A DNA stretch of 64,000 bases, taken from assembly GCA_021413735.1 (NCBI GenBank), contig JAIOPV010000094.1, positions 1-64,000 of the forward strand. Direction: 5' to 3'. Positions 1-9,072 of this stretch are shown here, piece by piece. The stretch is from Planctomycetota bacterium (lineage in GTDB: Bacteria > Planctomycetota > Planctomycetia > Gemmatales > Gemmataceae). The position numbers and the translations under genes are program-made. The notes beneath the pieces are model-generated. The model was not told where the DNA came from. It worked only from the letters and a program-made list of their open reading frames with translations, and did no database searches. Each line of letters starts with the position of its first letter. The stretch's first letter is position 1.

Positions 1-114
1 GGGGCAGCTATTTCACCACGGGCGATCATCCGCCAGCAGCTACGCCCCAAGGACTCACTCCTTCCTGATAAAAGGGTGGAGGTACTGGCTCTCCGTGAGC
101 CGTTCCCTCATTCC

Positions 115-816
115 TCATCCACGCTTCGTGACGCACAGCACGAGATCGACAACCCAACACCCGCGAACGTGAACGCCGTTGGCATCGCGGCAGTGGTTTA
201 GGATGTCGTCGTGATCGCAGTCGGCATCTTGCAACGCATCCGCGAGAATGGGCATCGCGGAGAAATCGCGTGACTCGTACATGTGCCGTGCGAGTGACAA
301 CGCGGTGTCAGTACGCCACGCGGCGTCAATAACCACGGGGCGAAACGGATTGCCGAGGATATCGCGGACCAACCGCATCTGCTCACCAAGTTCACGAGAT
401 CGCGCAGCATCGTAAACCGAGTCGTAAATGGCGGGTGGTCCATTTGCTGCGGCCGCGCATGCTGCTGCCGTTGCAGCAGTGTCGAGTGTCGATACGGCGG
501 ATGAAACAGTCGGCGGGTTTGATATTCCGACCGAGGCGGTTGCGTAAGTGAGCGTGTTCGGAGAACCACGGTTAGCAGACATGGCTTCAGCGTCCGCACG
601 GTTCCAAGCGATGCCGTATTCGGCCGGAGTAATCGTTCTGTCGGCATACTGTTCCAACGCCACTGTTGCGGCCCTGCACCCGATAGGCAACAGATTCCAA
701 ATACGGCGGCACGCGCACGCTGTTACCAGTCGCAATTTTCGGTCCCGGACGTGGGGCTGAACCAACGCTAATATCGGCGTCGGTTCAGCACACTCCAACC
801 ACTCCCTGTCGTCCAT
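115..816 (-). CDS. Hypothetical protein, Gemmata-type paralogous family
   Basis: I do not recognise a function. The 233-aa product has no signal peptide or membrane helix. Its first third contains a Cys/Arg-rich stretch (CACRRIWNLLP), and its last 50 residues carry the block PILADALQDADC followed by DDILNHC and RGCWVVD. The same block closes the protein encoded at 23449-24156, so the two are paralogues. Proteins of this style, with an N-terminal CACCRRIW-like motif, are common in Gemmata-type genomes (family knowledge); their role is unknown. The ATG at 816 is preceded by a GGAGCG box. The gene lies directly downstream of the DUF1549 gene on the same strand with a 45-bp gap. Confidence 0.75.
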   Translation of the reverse strand: MDDREWLECAEPTPILALVQPHVRDRKLRLVTACACRRIWNLLPIGCRAATVALEQYADRTITPAEYGIAWNRADAEAMSANRGSPNTLTYATASVGISNPPTVSSAVSTLDTAATAAACAAAANGPPAIYDSVYDAARSRELGEQMRLVRDILGNPFRPVVIDAAWRTDTALSLARHMYESRDFSAMPILADALQDADCDHDDILNHCRDANGVHVRGCWVVDLVLCVTKRG

Positions 817-861
817 GGGTCGCGCTCCGCTCCGAAGACTCCGCGTCGCGGCTAAGCTTGC

Positions 862-3800
862 TCATTCCACGGTAACGAACTCGTTGCTGTTGAACAACGC
901 CCGACACAACGCCTTCAACCCGTGATCGGCCACCAACTTCGCGGCGAGCTTCGCCTCGTTTGGCGTCGGATCTCGTTGATACGCCAACTGCCACGCCCGC
1001 ACGATCTGCTTGTCGAGTTCCACTGATTCCTTCGACACCCGCGACGCAAACGCATCCGCCGCTCGCAACGCGAAGCCGTTGTTCCACAGCGTCAACGCTT
1101 GCAACGGCGTTGTCGTCACGCCACGACGCGGAGCGGCCGCGGCAGGGTCGGGGCAGTCGAACGCATCCAGCAAGCCCTGATTCGCACCCCGCGGCGTGAA
1201 GCGATACACGCTTCGTCGATGGAACTCCGGCCCAACTGGGTCGAACGGGTCGAAGTACGCCGTGCCGTTGAAGTCGCGCACCTTGTAGTCGCTGAACCCC
1301 TTTCCGCCGACCTCCGGATTCAACAACCCTGACACCGACAGCATCGCGTCACGAACCGCCTCGCCCTCCAGACGGTGCGGCTTGAATCGCCACAGCAACC
1401 GATTGTCAGCGTCGGCCGCGAGAGCTTCCTTGCGTGGCGTCGATGCCTGCCGATAGGTCGCCGACATGACGATGAACTTATTCAGCGACTTCAGCCGGAA
1501 AGAACCTAACCCCCCAACCCCCTTCCCTGGGAAGGAAGGGGGAGCCGGATTTAGCCCCTCTCCTCTTAGGGGAGGGGTTGGGGAGGGGTTGCTGAATTCG
1601 CTCGCCAGGAAATCCAGCAGTTCCGGATGACTCGGGCGACCACCGTTGAAGCCGAAATCGCTCGGCGTTTCCACGAAGCCCGTGCCGAAGTGATAGTGCC
1701 AGACACGGTTCACGATCACTCTGCTAAAGAGCGGATTCTGGGGCGACGCGATCCACTCCGCGAGCTTCTTGCGACGCTCCGCATCCGGCGTGTCAGGTGC
1801 AAGGCCGAAGTTTGCCTCCACGCCAGTTACGGCACCCAACCCCGCGGGAGCAACAACCGCCCCCGGCTGTGCGAGGTCGCCACGGGTCAGGAATCGCGTG
1901 ATCGCCGGAGCCTGTGCGACGTTCGCGTAAGCCTTGCCGGTCGCGGCACGCTGCCGAAGTTGGTCGAGTTCGGCCGTGAACTGTGCATGTTGCTTGCGAA
2001 GTGCGGCTCGCGTCGCCTTCTGTTCGTCGGACAGTTTCGCGTCGATCTCGGCATCGGTCACGAACCCCGCACCCGCCGCGAACGACGCTTCGACTTGTTC
2101 GGGTGACAACGCGGTGTCATAAACGCGTGCCACGCTCATGGTGCCCGCGAGCATCTTGTTGCCGCCGAGCGGTTCGTGACGGCAGCCGAACATGAACACG
2201 GCCTTCCCCGCAGGGTACTGCATCAGCCCCTTGGACGAGTAACCCTTGCCGTAGAGCTTGCCGTTGCGGTAACCGGTGATCGTGCCGTCGGCCGTGTACG
2301 CAATCGCGAAGTGAACCGGCTCCTTCGTGGCGGCGGTCTCAAGTGTGCCGCTGAACGAGTTCGTGCGCACGAAGCCGTCGCTGCCGGCCATCCACTGACC
2401 CGGTTCGCGTTCGCCAAACACGATCGCGTCGAACACCACGCCATCCAGCGTTTGCAAGGAGATGACGCCGCCGCCACGCTGCGTGAGGTTGTCGAGCTTC
2501 ACCCACGCTTCGAGCGTCTTCGTCTTCAGCGGGAACGGCAACGGCGGCGTGCGAAGCAGTGCCGTCTTGCCATCGAGAACAGCCCCTTCCGCAGTGAACT
2601 TCGCCCCGCCCTCGGCCTTCGCGTCGAGCTTCCCGACGAGATCGTTGGCCCCCTTGCGGAAGTCCCACGCGGCAACCGGAGCAGGCACCGCGACCGCCCC
2701 GCCCTTCCCCATGCCCTTCTCTTTGAGGATCGCAGCACGAATCGGATCGTCGATATCCGCGAGTTCCTTCACGATCCCTTCGAGTTGCTTCGCAACTCGT
2801 GCCACCTCGCCGCTTGTCTTTGCATCGGGGATGGGACGTTCGCCAAAGCCCACACCCGCAAGCCCTGCCGCGAGGCGGTAGAAGTCCATCTGTGAAATGG
2901 GGTCGAACTTGTGATCGTGGCAGCGGGAACAGTTCACCGTCAGGCCGAGGAACGTCTGCCCGACCGCCCCGACAATGTCTTCGAGTTCGTCTTGCCGAGC
3001 GATGAGCCGCATTTGCTCGTTGCCAAGCACCGTGTTGTGAACGCCAGCCACGAGGAAGCCGGTTGCTTTCACCGCATCGGGGTCGTTCGGCTTCAGCACG
3101 TCGCCAGCGAGTTGGAGCTTCACGAACTCGTCGTAGGGCATGTCGGCGTTCAACGCCCGAATCACCCAATCGCGGTAGTGCCAGGCGTCGGGGCGGGGCT
3201 TGTTGCGCTCGAAGCCGTCGGTTTCGCCGTAACGCACGATGTCGAGCCAGTGACGTGCCCACCGTTCACCGTAGTGCGGCGACGCGAGCAGCTTATCGAC
3301 CACCTTTTCGTAGGCGTTCTCGGCCTTGTCATTCACGAACGCCTCGACTTCTTCGGGGCTTGGCGGCAACCCAATCAGATCGGCATACACCCGTTGAATG
3401 AGCGTGCGGCGATCCGCGGGCGCAGACGGTGACAGCCCCTTGTCACTCAGCTTCGCATGAATGAAGCGATCGATTGGGTGATCGCTTCCCTTCGTTACTG
3501 GTGGGGTTGGTTTCTTGACCGGCTGAAGTGACCACCAATCGTAGCCAGCGCGGTTGATCGTGGTGATTCGGAATGGGTCGATGGGATCGGTGCCCCACGC
3601 GGCACCGCTGTCGATCCACGCCTTGAGAATCTTGGCTTCAGCCTCGGGAAGTGGCTTCTTCGGCGGCATCTCATTCGCCGCGACTCGCTTCCAAAGCTCG
3701 TTGGCATCGACATTCGCTTTGCGGCTCACATCGAACTTGCCCTTCGGCTTCGCCCCGGAATGGCAATCGAGACAGCGTGCCGCGAGGATCGGTGCAACGT

Positions 3801-3879
3801 CTTTGTCGAAGTCGGGAGGCGCTGCCAACGAAACCAACGGCAGCACGAGAAGTGAGATCGTGGAGAGGGTTCGGATCAT
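862..3879 (-). CDS. DUF1549/DUF1553 protein with cytochrome-like N-terminus and LamG domain
   Basis: This is an exported planctomycete-type protein of 1005 aa. Residues 1-19 are a signal peptide. A PSCyt1-type domain with haem motif CLDCH (about residues 36-40) is followed by DUF1549 (about 130-345), which holds a second CSRCH motif near 317-321. A LamG/concanavalin-like region spans about 396-590 and DUF1553 about 690-1000 (NRVWHYHFG, SATYRQ). The haem motifs suggest c-type cytochrome maturation in the periplasm; the substrate is not known. Residues about 763-792 are a Pro/Gly-rich insert encoded by a palindromic repeat (see repeat at 1503-1590). No DUF1501 gene is adjacent, although such genes often accompany this family. 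Confidence 0.9.
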   Translation of the reverse strand: MIRTLSTISLLVLPLVSLAAPPDFDKDVAPILAARCLDCHSGAKPKGKFDVSRKANVDANELWKRVAANEMPPKKPLPEAEAKILKAWIDSGAAWGTDPIDPFRITTINRAGYDWWSLQPVKKPTPPVTKGSDHPIDRFIHAKLSDKGLSPSAPADRRTLIQRVYADLIGLPPSPEEVEAFVNDKAENAYEKVVDKLLASPHYGERWARHWLDIVRYGETDGFERNKPRPDAWHYRDWVIRALNADMPYDEFVKLQLAGDVLKPNDPDAVKATGFLVAGVHNTVLGNEQMRLIARQDELEDIVGAVGQTFLGLTVNCSRCHDHKFDPISQMDFYRLAAGLAGVGFGERPIPDAKTSGEVARVAKQLEGIVKELADIDDPIRAAILKEKGMGKGGAVAVPAPVAAWDFRKGANDLVGKLDAKAEGGAKFTAEGAVLDGKTALLRTPPLPFPLKTKTLEAWVKLDNLTQRGGGVISLQTLDGVVFDAIVFGEREPGQWMAGSDGFVRTNSFSGTLETAATKEPVHFAIAYTADGTITGYRNGKLYGKGYSSKGLMQYPAGKAVFMFGCRHEPLGGNKMLAGTMSVARVYDTALSPEQVEASFAAGAGFVTDAEIDAKLSDEQKATRAALRKQHAQFTAELDQLRQRAATGKAYANVAQAPAITRFLTRGDLAQPGAVVAPAGLGAVTGVEANFGLAPDTPDAERRKKLAEWIASPQNPLFSRVIVNRVWHYHFGTGFVETPSDFGFNGGRPSHPELLDFLASEFSNPSPTPPLRGEGLNPAPPSFPGKGVGGLGSFRLKSLNKFIVMSATYRQASTPRKEALAADADNRLLWRFKPHRLEGEAVRDAMLSVSGLLNPEVGGKGFSDYKVRDFNGTAYFDPFDPVGPEFHRRSVYRFTPRGANQGLLDAFDCPDPAAAAPRRGVTTTPLQALTLWNNGFALRAADAFASRVSKESVELDKQIVRAWQLAYQRDPTPNEAKLAAKLVADHGLKALCRALFNSNEFVTVE
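1503..1590. repeat. Palindromic repeat inserted in frame in the DUF1553 region
   Basis: The segment contains two consecutive hairpins: CCCCCTTCC paired with GGAAGGGGG, and CCCCTCTCC paired with GGGGAGGGG. It is flanked by CCTAACCCC-like and GGGGTTGGGG-like ends. On the minus strand it is read in frame without a stop and replaces the usual short linker between the motifs HPELLDFLASEF and SATYRQ. Repeats of this composition are normally intergenic (general knowledge); no second copy was seen in this window. Confidence 0.75.
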
Positions 3880-3944
3880 GGTGGACTCATGGCGGGGCGG
3901 CGTTCACCCGCGCCATTGTCCACATTCATCGACGAGGATCAACC

Positions 3945-4007
3945 GTAGGTCAGGCTTTCGAGCCTGACATTCGATGCCGAAGAGTCAGGCTCGAAAGCCT
4001 GACCTAC
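3945..4007. repeat. Inverted repeat, perfect 24-bp arms
   Basis: Two perfectly complementary 24-base arms (3945-3968 and 3984-4007, core GTCAGGCTCGAAAGCC) are separated by 15 bases. The element sits between the stop of the cysteine hydrolase gene (4016) and the start of the DUF1549 gene (3879), both on the minus strand. It could act as a terminator hairpin for the hydrolase gene, but no strong T-run follows on that strand. Confidence 0.7.
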
Positions 4008-4015
4008 TTTTCCAA

Positions 4016-4885
4016 CTACCGGCACGGGCTGCAATCCGATGGCGTGCTCGTCCAGCGTGCTGGCGGATCCCAGCACGGAGCCAGCTTCAGGTGCCGATTC
4101 AGATACGGATTCAGCGAATGATCCATGAACAGGTCACGCGGATACGTCGCTGAGGGCCGCGTCGTGCGTGCGTCCATGATGCCCGCGTACGCACACGCTT
4201 CCGTCACCAGCTCGCTACAGAAATACTTGTCGCGGTCGAGGCCGTGCGGATGGCCCACAAAGAACGTGCGAACCGGGCCGCGTGACCGCAACGGCGTCAG
4301 TTGTTTCGCCAGCCGACCGATCGCGAATTGCTTCATGTTAGCTGCCAGCGCGAACTCGGTGAGCTTGCACGATTCCTCGGCTGTCAGCGGCACCGCACGC
4401 CGGCGAACCCACACGCGGCCCTCGCTTTCGTAGCTCGCCATGTGGGCGAGTGCTTCCATCGTGCGGCACTTCAGCGTGTCGTGCGGACCAGCTTCGAGAA
4501 TGCCCATCGAGCCATCCGGGTACGCGAACACGATCATCGAGTGCGTCGGGTGGCTCGTGCCCGCCAAGTTGTGCATCAGCAACCAGAACTTCGAGCCGTC
4601 GGCGGAGAGCACGATGTCGCCAGGTTGCGGAACGTACTCGCGTGTCGGCCCACGAAGATTGTGGTCGAGTTGATATGTCGGATGCCAGAGATACGAGCCT
4701 GCGGGCGGTGGCTTCCCCGCACCGGGAAGCGCAAGGTCGGCGACCTTCGCGATCATGCGTTCCTTCGGATGCAGCATGGAAGGCAAACGTTTCTCGGCCA
4801 CGTAGGGAGGCGTTAGCGGCGGCGTGCTCGGATATGGATAAGGATCGGCACCGATCATCAACGTTGCAAGACACAGCGACATCAT
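4016..4885 (-). CDS. YiiX/NlpC-P60-like permuted papain-fold cysteine hydrolase
   Basis: The 289-aa product resembles YiiX/YebB-type NlpC/P60 superfamily proteins. Visible support: a phrase PGDIVLSADGSKFW near residues 88-101, a His in HSMIVF (about residue 115), and the likely nucleophile Cys in YFCSELV (about residue 223). The order His before Cys is that of the circularly permuted group. Its first residues (MMSLCLATLMIGA) form a short hydrophobic signal-like segment, so it is probably exported. The ATG at 4885 is preferred over an upstream TTG because GGAG lies 9 bases before it. The substrate (peptide, amide or lipid) cannot be told from sequence. Confidence 0.75.
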   Translation of the reverse strand: MMSLCLATLMIGADPYPYPSTPPLTPPYVAEKRLPSMLHPKERMIAKVADLALPGAGKPPPAGSYLWHPTYQLDHNLRGPTREYVPQPGDIVLSADGSKFWLLMHNLAGTSHPTHSMIVFAYPDGSMGILEAGPHDTLKCRTMEALAHMASYESEGRVWVRRRAVPLTAEESCKLTEFALAANMKQFAIGRLAKQLTPLRSRGPVRTFFVGHPHGLDRDKYFCSELVTEACAYAGIMDARTTRPSATYPRDLFMDHSLNPYLNRHLKLAPCWDPPARWTSTPSDCSPCR

Positions 4886-5072
4886 GCCCGTAACTCCGGA
4901 GCGGCACTGCAAGGAGGCTCGTCTCTCTTATCGGGTGGCCCTTGGGTCGTGGAATCGAGACTGGAGCAACGTTGACGCGATTCGTGGGTTCGGTCGAACC
5001 GCGTGTTCCGGTTATTTGGGTGGAGTTGGCGGAAGTTTCACTCCCCGTTACCCACTCAGCTTTCCCAGACGG

Positions 5073-5078
5073 TACAAT
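5073..5078 (+). promoter_or_regulatory. Possible -10 element upstream of the metalloprotease gene
   Basis: TACAAT lies 46 bases before the ATG at 5125. No good -35 box is visible at the usual spacing, so this is a weak call based on the hexamer and position alone. Confidence 0.25.
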
Positions 5079-5124
5079 AATCCCAGTTGCTCCAACTTGA
5101 TTCAACCTCTCAAACGGTGTTCTA

Positions 5125-7608
5125 ATGCGAACCCGCCTCGTGCTTTGCGCGGCAGCAACTGCCGCATTCCTCGCGTATTCGCCACTTGCGTATACGCAGG
5201 ACACTTCCTCACCAAAGGGGAAAGGTCCGACGGCGAAAGCAAGCGATCTGAAGAAATACGACGACGTCATCACGAAGGAATTCACCACTCAGCCCGGGCT
5301 GTTCGTGGTGCATCGCCAGGAAGAGAAGGTTTACTTCGAGATCCCGCAAGACAAACTCGGTCGGCTGTTCCTGTGGCAAGCGGAAGTCGCCAAGGGACCG
5401 GGCGGCGGCAGTTGGGGCGGTGCCGCGTTGGGTCACGGTGTCCTGCGATTTGAACGACGTGGCAACAAACTCTACGTCTGGAAGGTTGGCTTCGCAAAGC
5501 GGTCGGACGGCAAGGCCATTCAGGCTGCGGTCGAAGCGGCTTCGACTGATGCGATCATCGCGGTGTTCACGGTCGAGTGCGAAGGCAAGGATCGCTCGGC
5601 GGTCATCAACGTGTCCGATCTGTTCATCAACGGCCTGCAAGATCTGCCGATCGCACGCGCATCCGGCGGCAGCGGCAGCGTCGATGCAAGCCGGTCGTAC
5701 CTCTCGGAACTGAAGGCGTTCCCGACGAACGTGGAAGCTCGCTCGTTGTTGACGTTCCGTGGCGGTGGCGGCTTCGGTGGACCGGGGAGCCCCGGCGCGC
5801 TTGGAGGTGGCGGTGGAAGTCGAAGCGTGACCGCACTCGTTCACCAGAGCCTCGCGATTCTGCCCGAAGCCCCGATGACCGGTCGGCTGTTTGATCCGCG
5901 AGTCGGCTACTTCACCGAAGAATTCACCGACTACGCCCACGCGAAGCAATGGTCCGTGAGCAAGGAATACATCACGCGGTTCCGCCTCGAAAAGAAGGAC
6001 GTCGCCGCGGCTGTCAGCGAGCCTGTGAAGCCGATCACGTTCTATCTCTCGAAGGAAATCCCCGAGAAATGGCGTCCGTACTTCAAGAAGGGCGTCGAGG
6101 ATTGGCAGCCAGCGTTCGAGAAGGCCGGATTCAAGAACGCGATCATCTGCAAGGACGCTCCGACTCGCGCCGAAGACCCGAACTTCGACCCAGAAGATGC
6201 TCGCTACAGCGTGATTCGCTGGGTTGCGGAGCCGGTCGCCAACGCGATGGGGCCACACGTCCACGATCCGCGTTCGGGCGAAATCATCTCGGCACACATC
6301 ATCTTCTGGCACGACGTGGTGAAGCTCGCTCAGATGTGGTATTTCGTGCAGTGCTCGGCAACCGATGCTCGCGCTCGCAAGCTGCCGATGCCTGACGAAC
6401 TGACCGGCGAACTGCTGCGGTACATCTGCGCTCACGAAGTTGGGCACACGCTCGGCTTGCGTCACAATCACCGGGCGAGCCAGGCGTACTCGATCAGCCA
6501 ACTCCGTGACCCGAAGTTCGCATCCGAGAACGGCAGCGTCGGCTCGATCATGTCGTATGGCCGCTACAACTACGTCGCGCAGCCGGAAGACAAGATCGAT
6601 GTGAAGAACCTGATTCCGAGGCTCGCTCCGTATGACTTCTTCGCGATCGAGTGGGGTTACAAGCAAATCCCAGGCATGAAGACAGCCGAGGACGAGAAGA
6701 AGACGCTCGACGAGTGGGCCGCGAAGCAGATCGACAACCCGTTCCTGCGGTTCGGCGGCGAAGACGGCCCGGCACAGGTTGACCCGGGCGTTCTCACTGA
6801 GAACATCGGCAGCGATCCTGTTCTCGCGACCGGTCTCGGCCTGAAGAACATCGACCGCACGATGGAATATCTCCTCGCGGCGACCACGGAGAAGGGCGAG
6901 GACTACAGCCTGCTCGAAGAGGTTTACGGCGAGATCATGAGCCACCGGGCACGCTGGTTCAACGCAGTCGCGAAACAGGTCGGCGGCGTGATGGAGTATC
7001 GCACCCTTGGCGGTCGCGGCGGCGAATCGTTCGTCCGCGTCAGCAAGGATAAACAGAAGGAAGCCGTGAAGTTCCTGATCGACAACGCCTTCACGACGCC
7101 GACGAAATTGCTGAATCCAGGCATCGTGAATCAGTTCAAGTTCAGCGGCGCGACGTCGGCCGTCACATCACAGCAACGCGGCATTCTCTCGTCGCTGCTC
7201 AGTCCGGCACGCATGGGTCGGCTGTTCGACGCGGAAGTTCTGCTCGGCGACAAGGCTTACACGCCGGTTGAACTGGTGGACGACCTGCAAGCCGGCGTCT
7301 TCTCGGAGTTGAAGGCGAACGAGCCGAAGGTCGATCCGATTCGTCGTCAGCTTCAGCGGAGTTATGTGGACATCCTGAAGAACGAGTTCACGGGGTCGGC
7401 ACCCACAACACAGACGTTTACGCCGCGAGGCGGCTTCGAGTCCGTGTCGCGAACGAGCGAGTTGCGGGCCGTGGCTCGCGTCGCGTTGGTGAAACTGGAG
7501 AAGGACATTGTCGCTGCGAAGGCCAAGGCGAAGGACGTGGCGACCGTGGGCCACCTGGAAGACCTTCAGGCCGAGATCAAGGAGACTCTGCACGGCGACA
7601 AGAAGTGA
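5125..7608 (+). CDS. Secreted zinc-dependent metalloprotease (DUF5117/DUF4953 type)
   Basis: The product is an 827-aa exported protein with a signal peptide (hydrophobic segment about residues 5-22 ending in AYTQ). The zinc site HEVGHTLGLRHNH starts at about residue 437, matching HExxHxxGxxH metzincin-like metalloproteases. A downstream SIMSYGRYNYV segment is consistent with the Met-turn. The N-terminal half matches the style of DUF5117 and the C-terminal half DUF4953, the usual order in this large bacterial family. A Gly-rich loop (about residues 212-233) is inserted in the N-terminal half. The start is supported by the signal peptide rather than by a clear ribosome binding site. It probably degrades proteins outside the cytoplasm; the substrate is unknown. 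Confidence 0.9.
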   Translation: MRTRLVLCAAATAAFLAYSPLAYTQDTSSPKGKGPTAKASDLKKYDDVITKEFTTQPGLFVVHRQEEKVYFEIPQDKLGRLFLWQAEVAKGPGGGSWGGAALGHGVLRFERRGNKLYVWKVGFAKRSDGKAIQAAVEAASTDAIIAVFTVECEGKDRSAVINVSDLFINGLQDLPIARASGGSGSVDASRSYLSELKAFPTNVEARSLLTFRGGGGFGGPGSPGALGGGGGSRSVTALVHQSLAILPEAPMTGRLFDPRVGYFTEEFTDYAHAKQWSVSKEYITRFRLEKKDVAAAVSEPVKPITFYLSKEIPEKWRPYFKKGVEDWQPAFEKAGFKNAIICKDAPTRAEDPNFDPEDARYSVIRWVAEPVANAMGPHVHDPRSGEIISAHIIFWHDVVKLAQMWYFVQCSATDARARKLPMPDELTGELLRYICAHEVGHTLGLRHNHRASQAYSISQLRDPKFASENGSVGSIMSYGRYNYVAQPEDKIDVKNLIPRLAPYDFFAIEWGYKQIPGMKTAEDEKKTLDEWAAKQIDNPFLRFGGEDGPAQVDPGVLTENIGSDPVLATGLGLKNIDRTMEYLLAATTEKGEDYSLLEEVYGEIMSHRARWFNAVAKQVGGVMEYRTLGGRGGESFVRVSKDKQKEAVKFLIDNAFTTPTKLLNPGIVNQFKFSGATSAVTSQQRGILSSLLSPARMGRLFDAEVLLGDKAYTPVELVDDLQAGVFSELKANEPKVDPIRRQLQRSYVDILKNEFTGSAPTTQTFTPRGGFESVSRTSELRAVARVALVKLEKDIVAAKAKAKDVATVGHLEDLQAEIKETLHGDKK

Positions 7609-7637
7609 TGAGATAAGAGTTTGTCTCGCATTCTTTG

Positions 7638-7676
7638 CGAGCCACGGGTTTCCCCAGATAAACCCCGTGGCTCGCG
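7638..7676. repeat. Palindromic repeat family A, copy 1 (short form)
   Basis: Arms GCGAGCCACGGGTTT and AAACCCCGTGGCTCGC face each other across 8 bases. It lies between the convergent stops of the metalloprotease (7608) and the isochorismatase-family gene (7692), where it could end transcription in both directions. The same arm sequence recurs at 23331, 55858 and 58526. Confidence 0.8.
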
Positions 7677-7691
7677 AAGTCCCGCAAAGGT

Positions 7692-8507
7692 TCACTTTTG
7701 CTTCGTGAGTTCCTTCGACTCGATCGTCGGGCACCAGTACTGTTCGATGTGCTCGATAATCAATTCCGTGCCCTTCTGATGGGTCACGAGCGGTTTCATC
7801 TTCGGGTTATACATCGCGTCCGTGAGATCGCGGACGAGGTAGACTTCCTTTCCCCACTTCACCATTTGCTTGATCGCGAACGTCCGATTCAGGATGCACA
7901 TATTCGTGTGAACCCCCATCACCAGCAGCGTCGTGATACCCTTCTCGGCGAGAAGCGAATAAACTTCGCCGCCGTTGTCCGTGATGTAATCCTTGTCGGC
8001 GTCGATGGTGAGAGCGGCGTGTTGCCGACTCCAGGCCCGGAACTGCTTCGCGGGCTTCTCGTCGTCGCAACCGCCGTCGGTATCGTCCACGGGCAGCGGC
8101 GGGTTCGGCAATTCCTTCGCCTTCGGTGGGTCCACCTTCTTCACCGCAAGCATCCGTTTACGTGCAGCGTGATCCTGGTAGAAGGCCATCGTGTCGGAGG
8201 GGCAATGAATGATCGTCATGCCTTGCTCGCGGCACGCTTTCAGGACCGGTTCCATGACTTTCGCCATGTCGCCACAGCGAGATGCGGCCGACTTGCACCA
8301 GTGATCGTCCCACATATCGCAGACGATCACCGCGGTCTTCGTGGGGTCGATGGTTGCTTTGATCGCGATGGGCTTCACTGTGGGAGTGGCTGCGGTGGGG
8401 TCGGCGACACGCTTCTGGGCCGTGATCTCGTACTTCGTTTTGGATTCAGCCGAGAAGCCGATGGCTAAACCTGTGAGAAGCAATCCGAGCGCAAACAAAT
8501 GCTTCAT
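7692..8507 (-). CDS. Isochorismatase/nicotinamidase-family cysteine hydrolase, exported
   Basis: The 271-aa product has the isochorismatase fold signature: Asp in IVCDMWDDH (about residue 64), a Lys-rich stretch ARKRMLAVKK, and the nucleophile Cys in GVHTNMCILNR (about residue 204). Together these would form the Asp-Lys-Cys triad. Unlike most family members it starts with a signal peptide (KHLFALGLLLTGLAIGFSA), so it should act outside the cytoplasm. The ATG at 8507 has GGAGG five to six bases upstream, which rules out the longer in-frame start. The substrate within this amidase/hydrolase family cannot be predicted. Confidence 0.88.
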   Translation of the reverse strand: MKHLFALGLLLTGLAIGFSAESKTKYEITAQKRVADPTAATPTVKPIAIKATIDPTKTAVIVCDMWDDHWCKSAASRCGDMAKVMEPVLKACREQGMTIIHCPSDTMAFYQDHAARKRMLAVKKVDPPKAKELPNPPLPVDDTDGGCDDEKPAKQFRAWSRQHAALTIDADKDYITDNGGEVYSLLAEKGITTLLVMGVHTNMCILNRTFAIKQMVKWGKEVYLVRDLTDAMYNPKMKPLVTHQKGTELIIEHIEQYWCPTIESKELTKQK

Positions 8508-8530
8508 TGGTGTTCCTCCGGTTGAAGTGG

Positions 8531-8586
8531 TTCGCCGCTTGCAGCGTTGCAGTGCCATTGTGCAGTGCAACGCCGCAAGCGGCGAA
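8531..8586. repeat. Palindromic repeat family B, copy 1
   Basis: Arms TTCGCCGCTTGCAGCGTTGCA (with one mismatch) and its complement enclose 14 bases. It lies between the isochorismatase-family gene and the lipoprotein gene on the minus strand. Related copies are at 20776 and 53081. Confidence 0.8.
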
Positions 8587-8613
8587 TACCAATTCCAGTT
8601 TGGAAACCTTGGT

Positions 8614-9057
8614 TCACTTCTTCGCGGCAGGCTTCTTCAGCGTCAGGTCGAGCGTTTGCGCCCCGATCTTCACCTCGAAGTTCTGATTGTTGCCTTCCGC
8701 ATCAGCCGGAACGGTTTCTGTGCGAATCACCCCATCCGGTCCCATCTTATCCCGCCACTCTTTCGACAACTTCGCCACATCTTCGGTCGTCTGAAGCGAT
8801 GGCCCCGCTCCGCTGCTCGCTTCCACCTTCACCACCTTCGGGCCAGGAAGCACGTTCTCCAACGTGTATCGGCCATCCGTGATTGGCCCGCCAACCATCG
8901 GCCCCTTCCCGTCCGCCGGGGTGAACGTCACATAGCCCTTCTTCACGGGCTGACCTTCGTAAGTCACACCACCAGACACAACACCAGCACCAGCCCCGCA
9001 CCCGCTCGCAAGCAAAGCTACAAGCGCGAAGGGCACGACCGCAAGAACACGAGTCAT
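8614..9057 (-). CDS. Small lipoprotein with carboxypeptidase-regulatory-like (transthyretin) fold
   Basis: The 147-aa product has a lipoprotein signal with lipobox LASGC (Cys20), so it should be lipidated and membrane-anchored. The mature part reads VSGGVTYEGQPVKKGYVTF then DGRYTLENVLPGPKVVKV, the pattern of a carboxypeptidase-regulatory-like beta-sandwich. The start ATG at 9057 has GGAGGG seven bases upstream. Its start lies 15 bases after the stop of the DUF1559 gene on the same strand, so the two are probably co-transcribed. The same pairing occurs at 54440/55444. Function unknown. Confidence 0.8.
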   Translation of the reverse strand: MTRVLAVVPFALVALLASGCGAGAGVVSGGVTYEGQPVKKGYVTFTPADGKGPMVGGPITDGRYTLENVLPGPKVVKVEASSGAGPSLQTTEDVAKLSKEWRDKMGPDGVIRTETVPADAEGNNQNFEVKIGAQTLDLTLKKPAAKK

Positions 9058-9072
9058 GGTCAAGCCCTCCGT

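Noticed and set aside
1-114. Possible gene end at the left window edge
   Set aside because: The 114 bases show no convincing reading frame or motif; nothing can be said from so short a stretch.
5209-6945. Minus-strand open frame of 578 codons opposite the metalloprotease
   Set aside because: The plus strand encodes HEVGHTLGLRHNH and a signal peptide; the antisense product has no recognisable features and no ribosome binding site.
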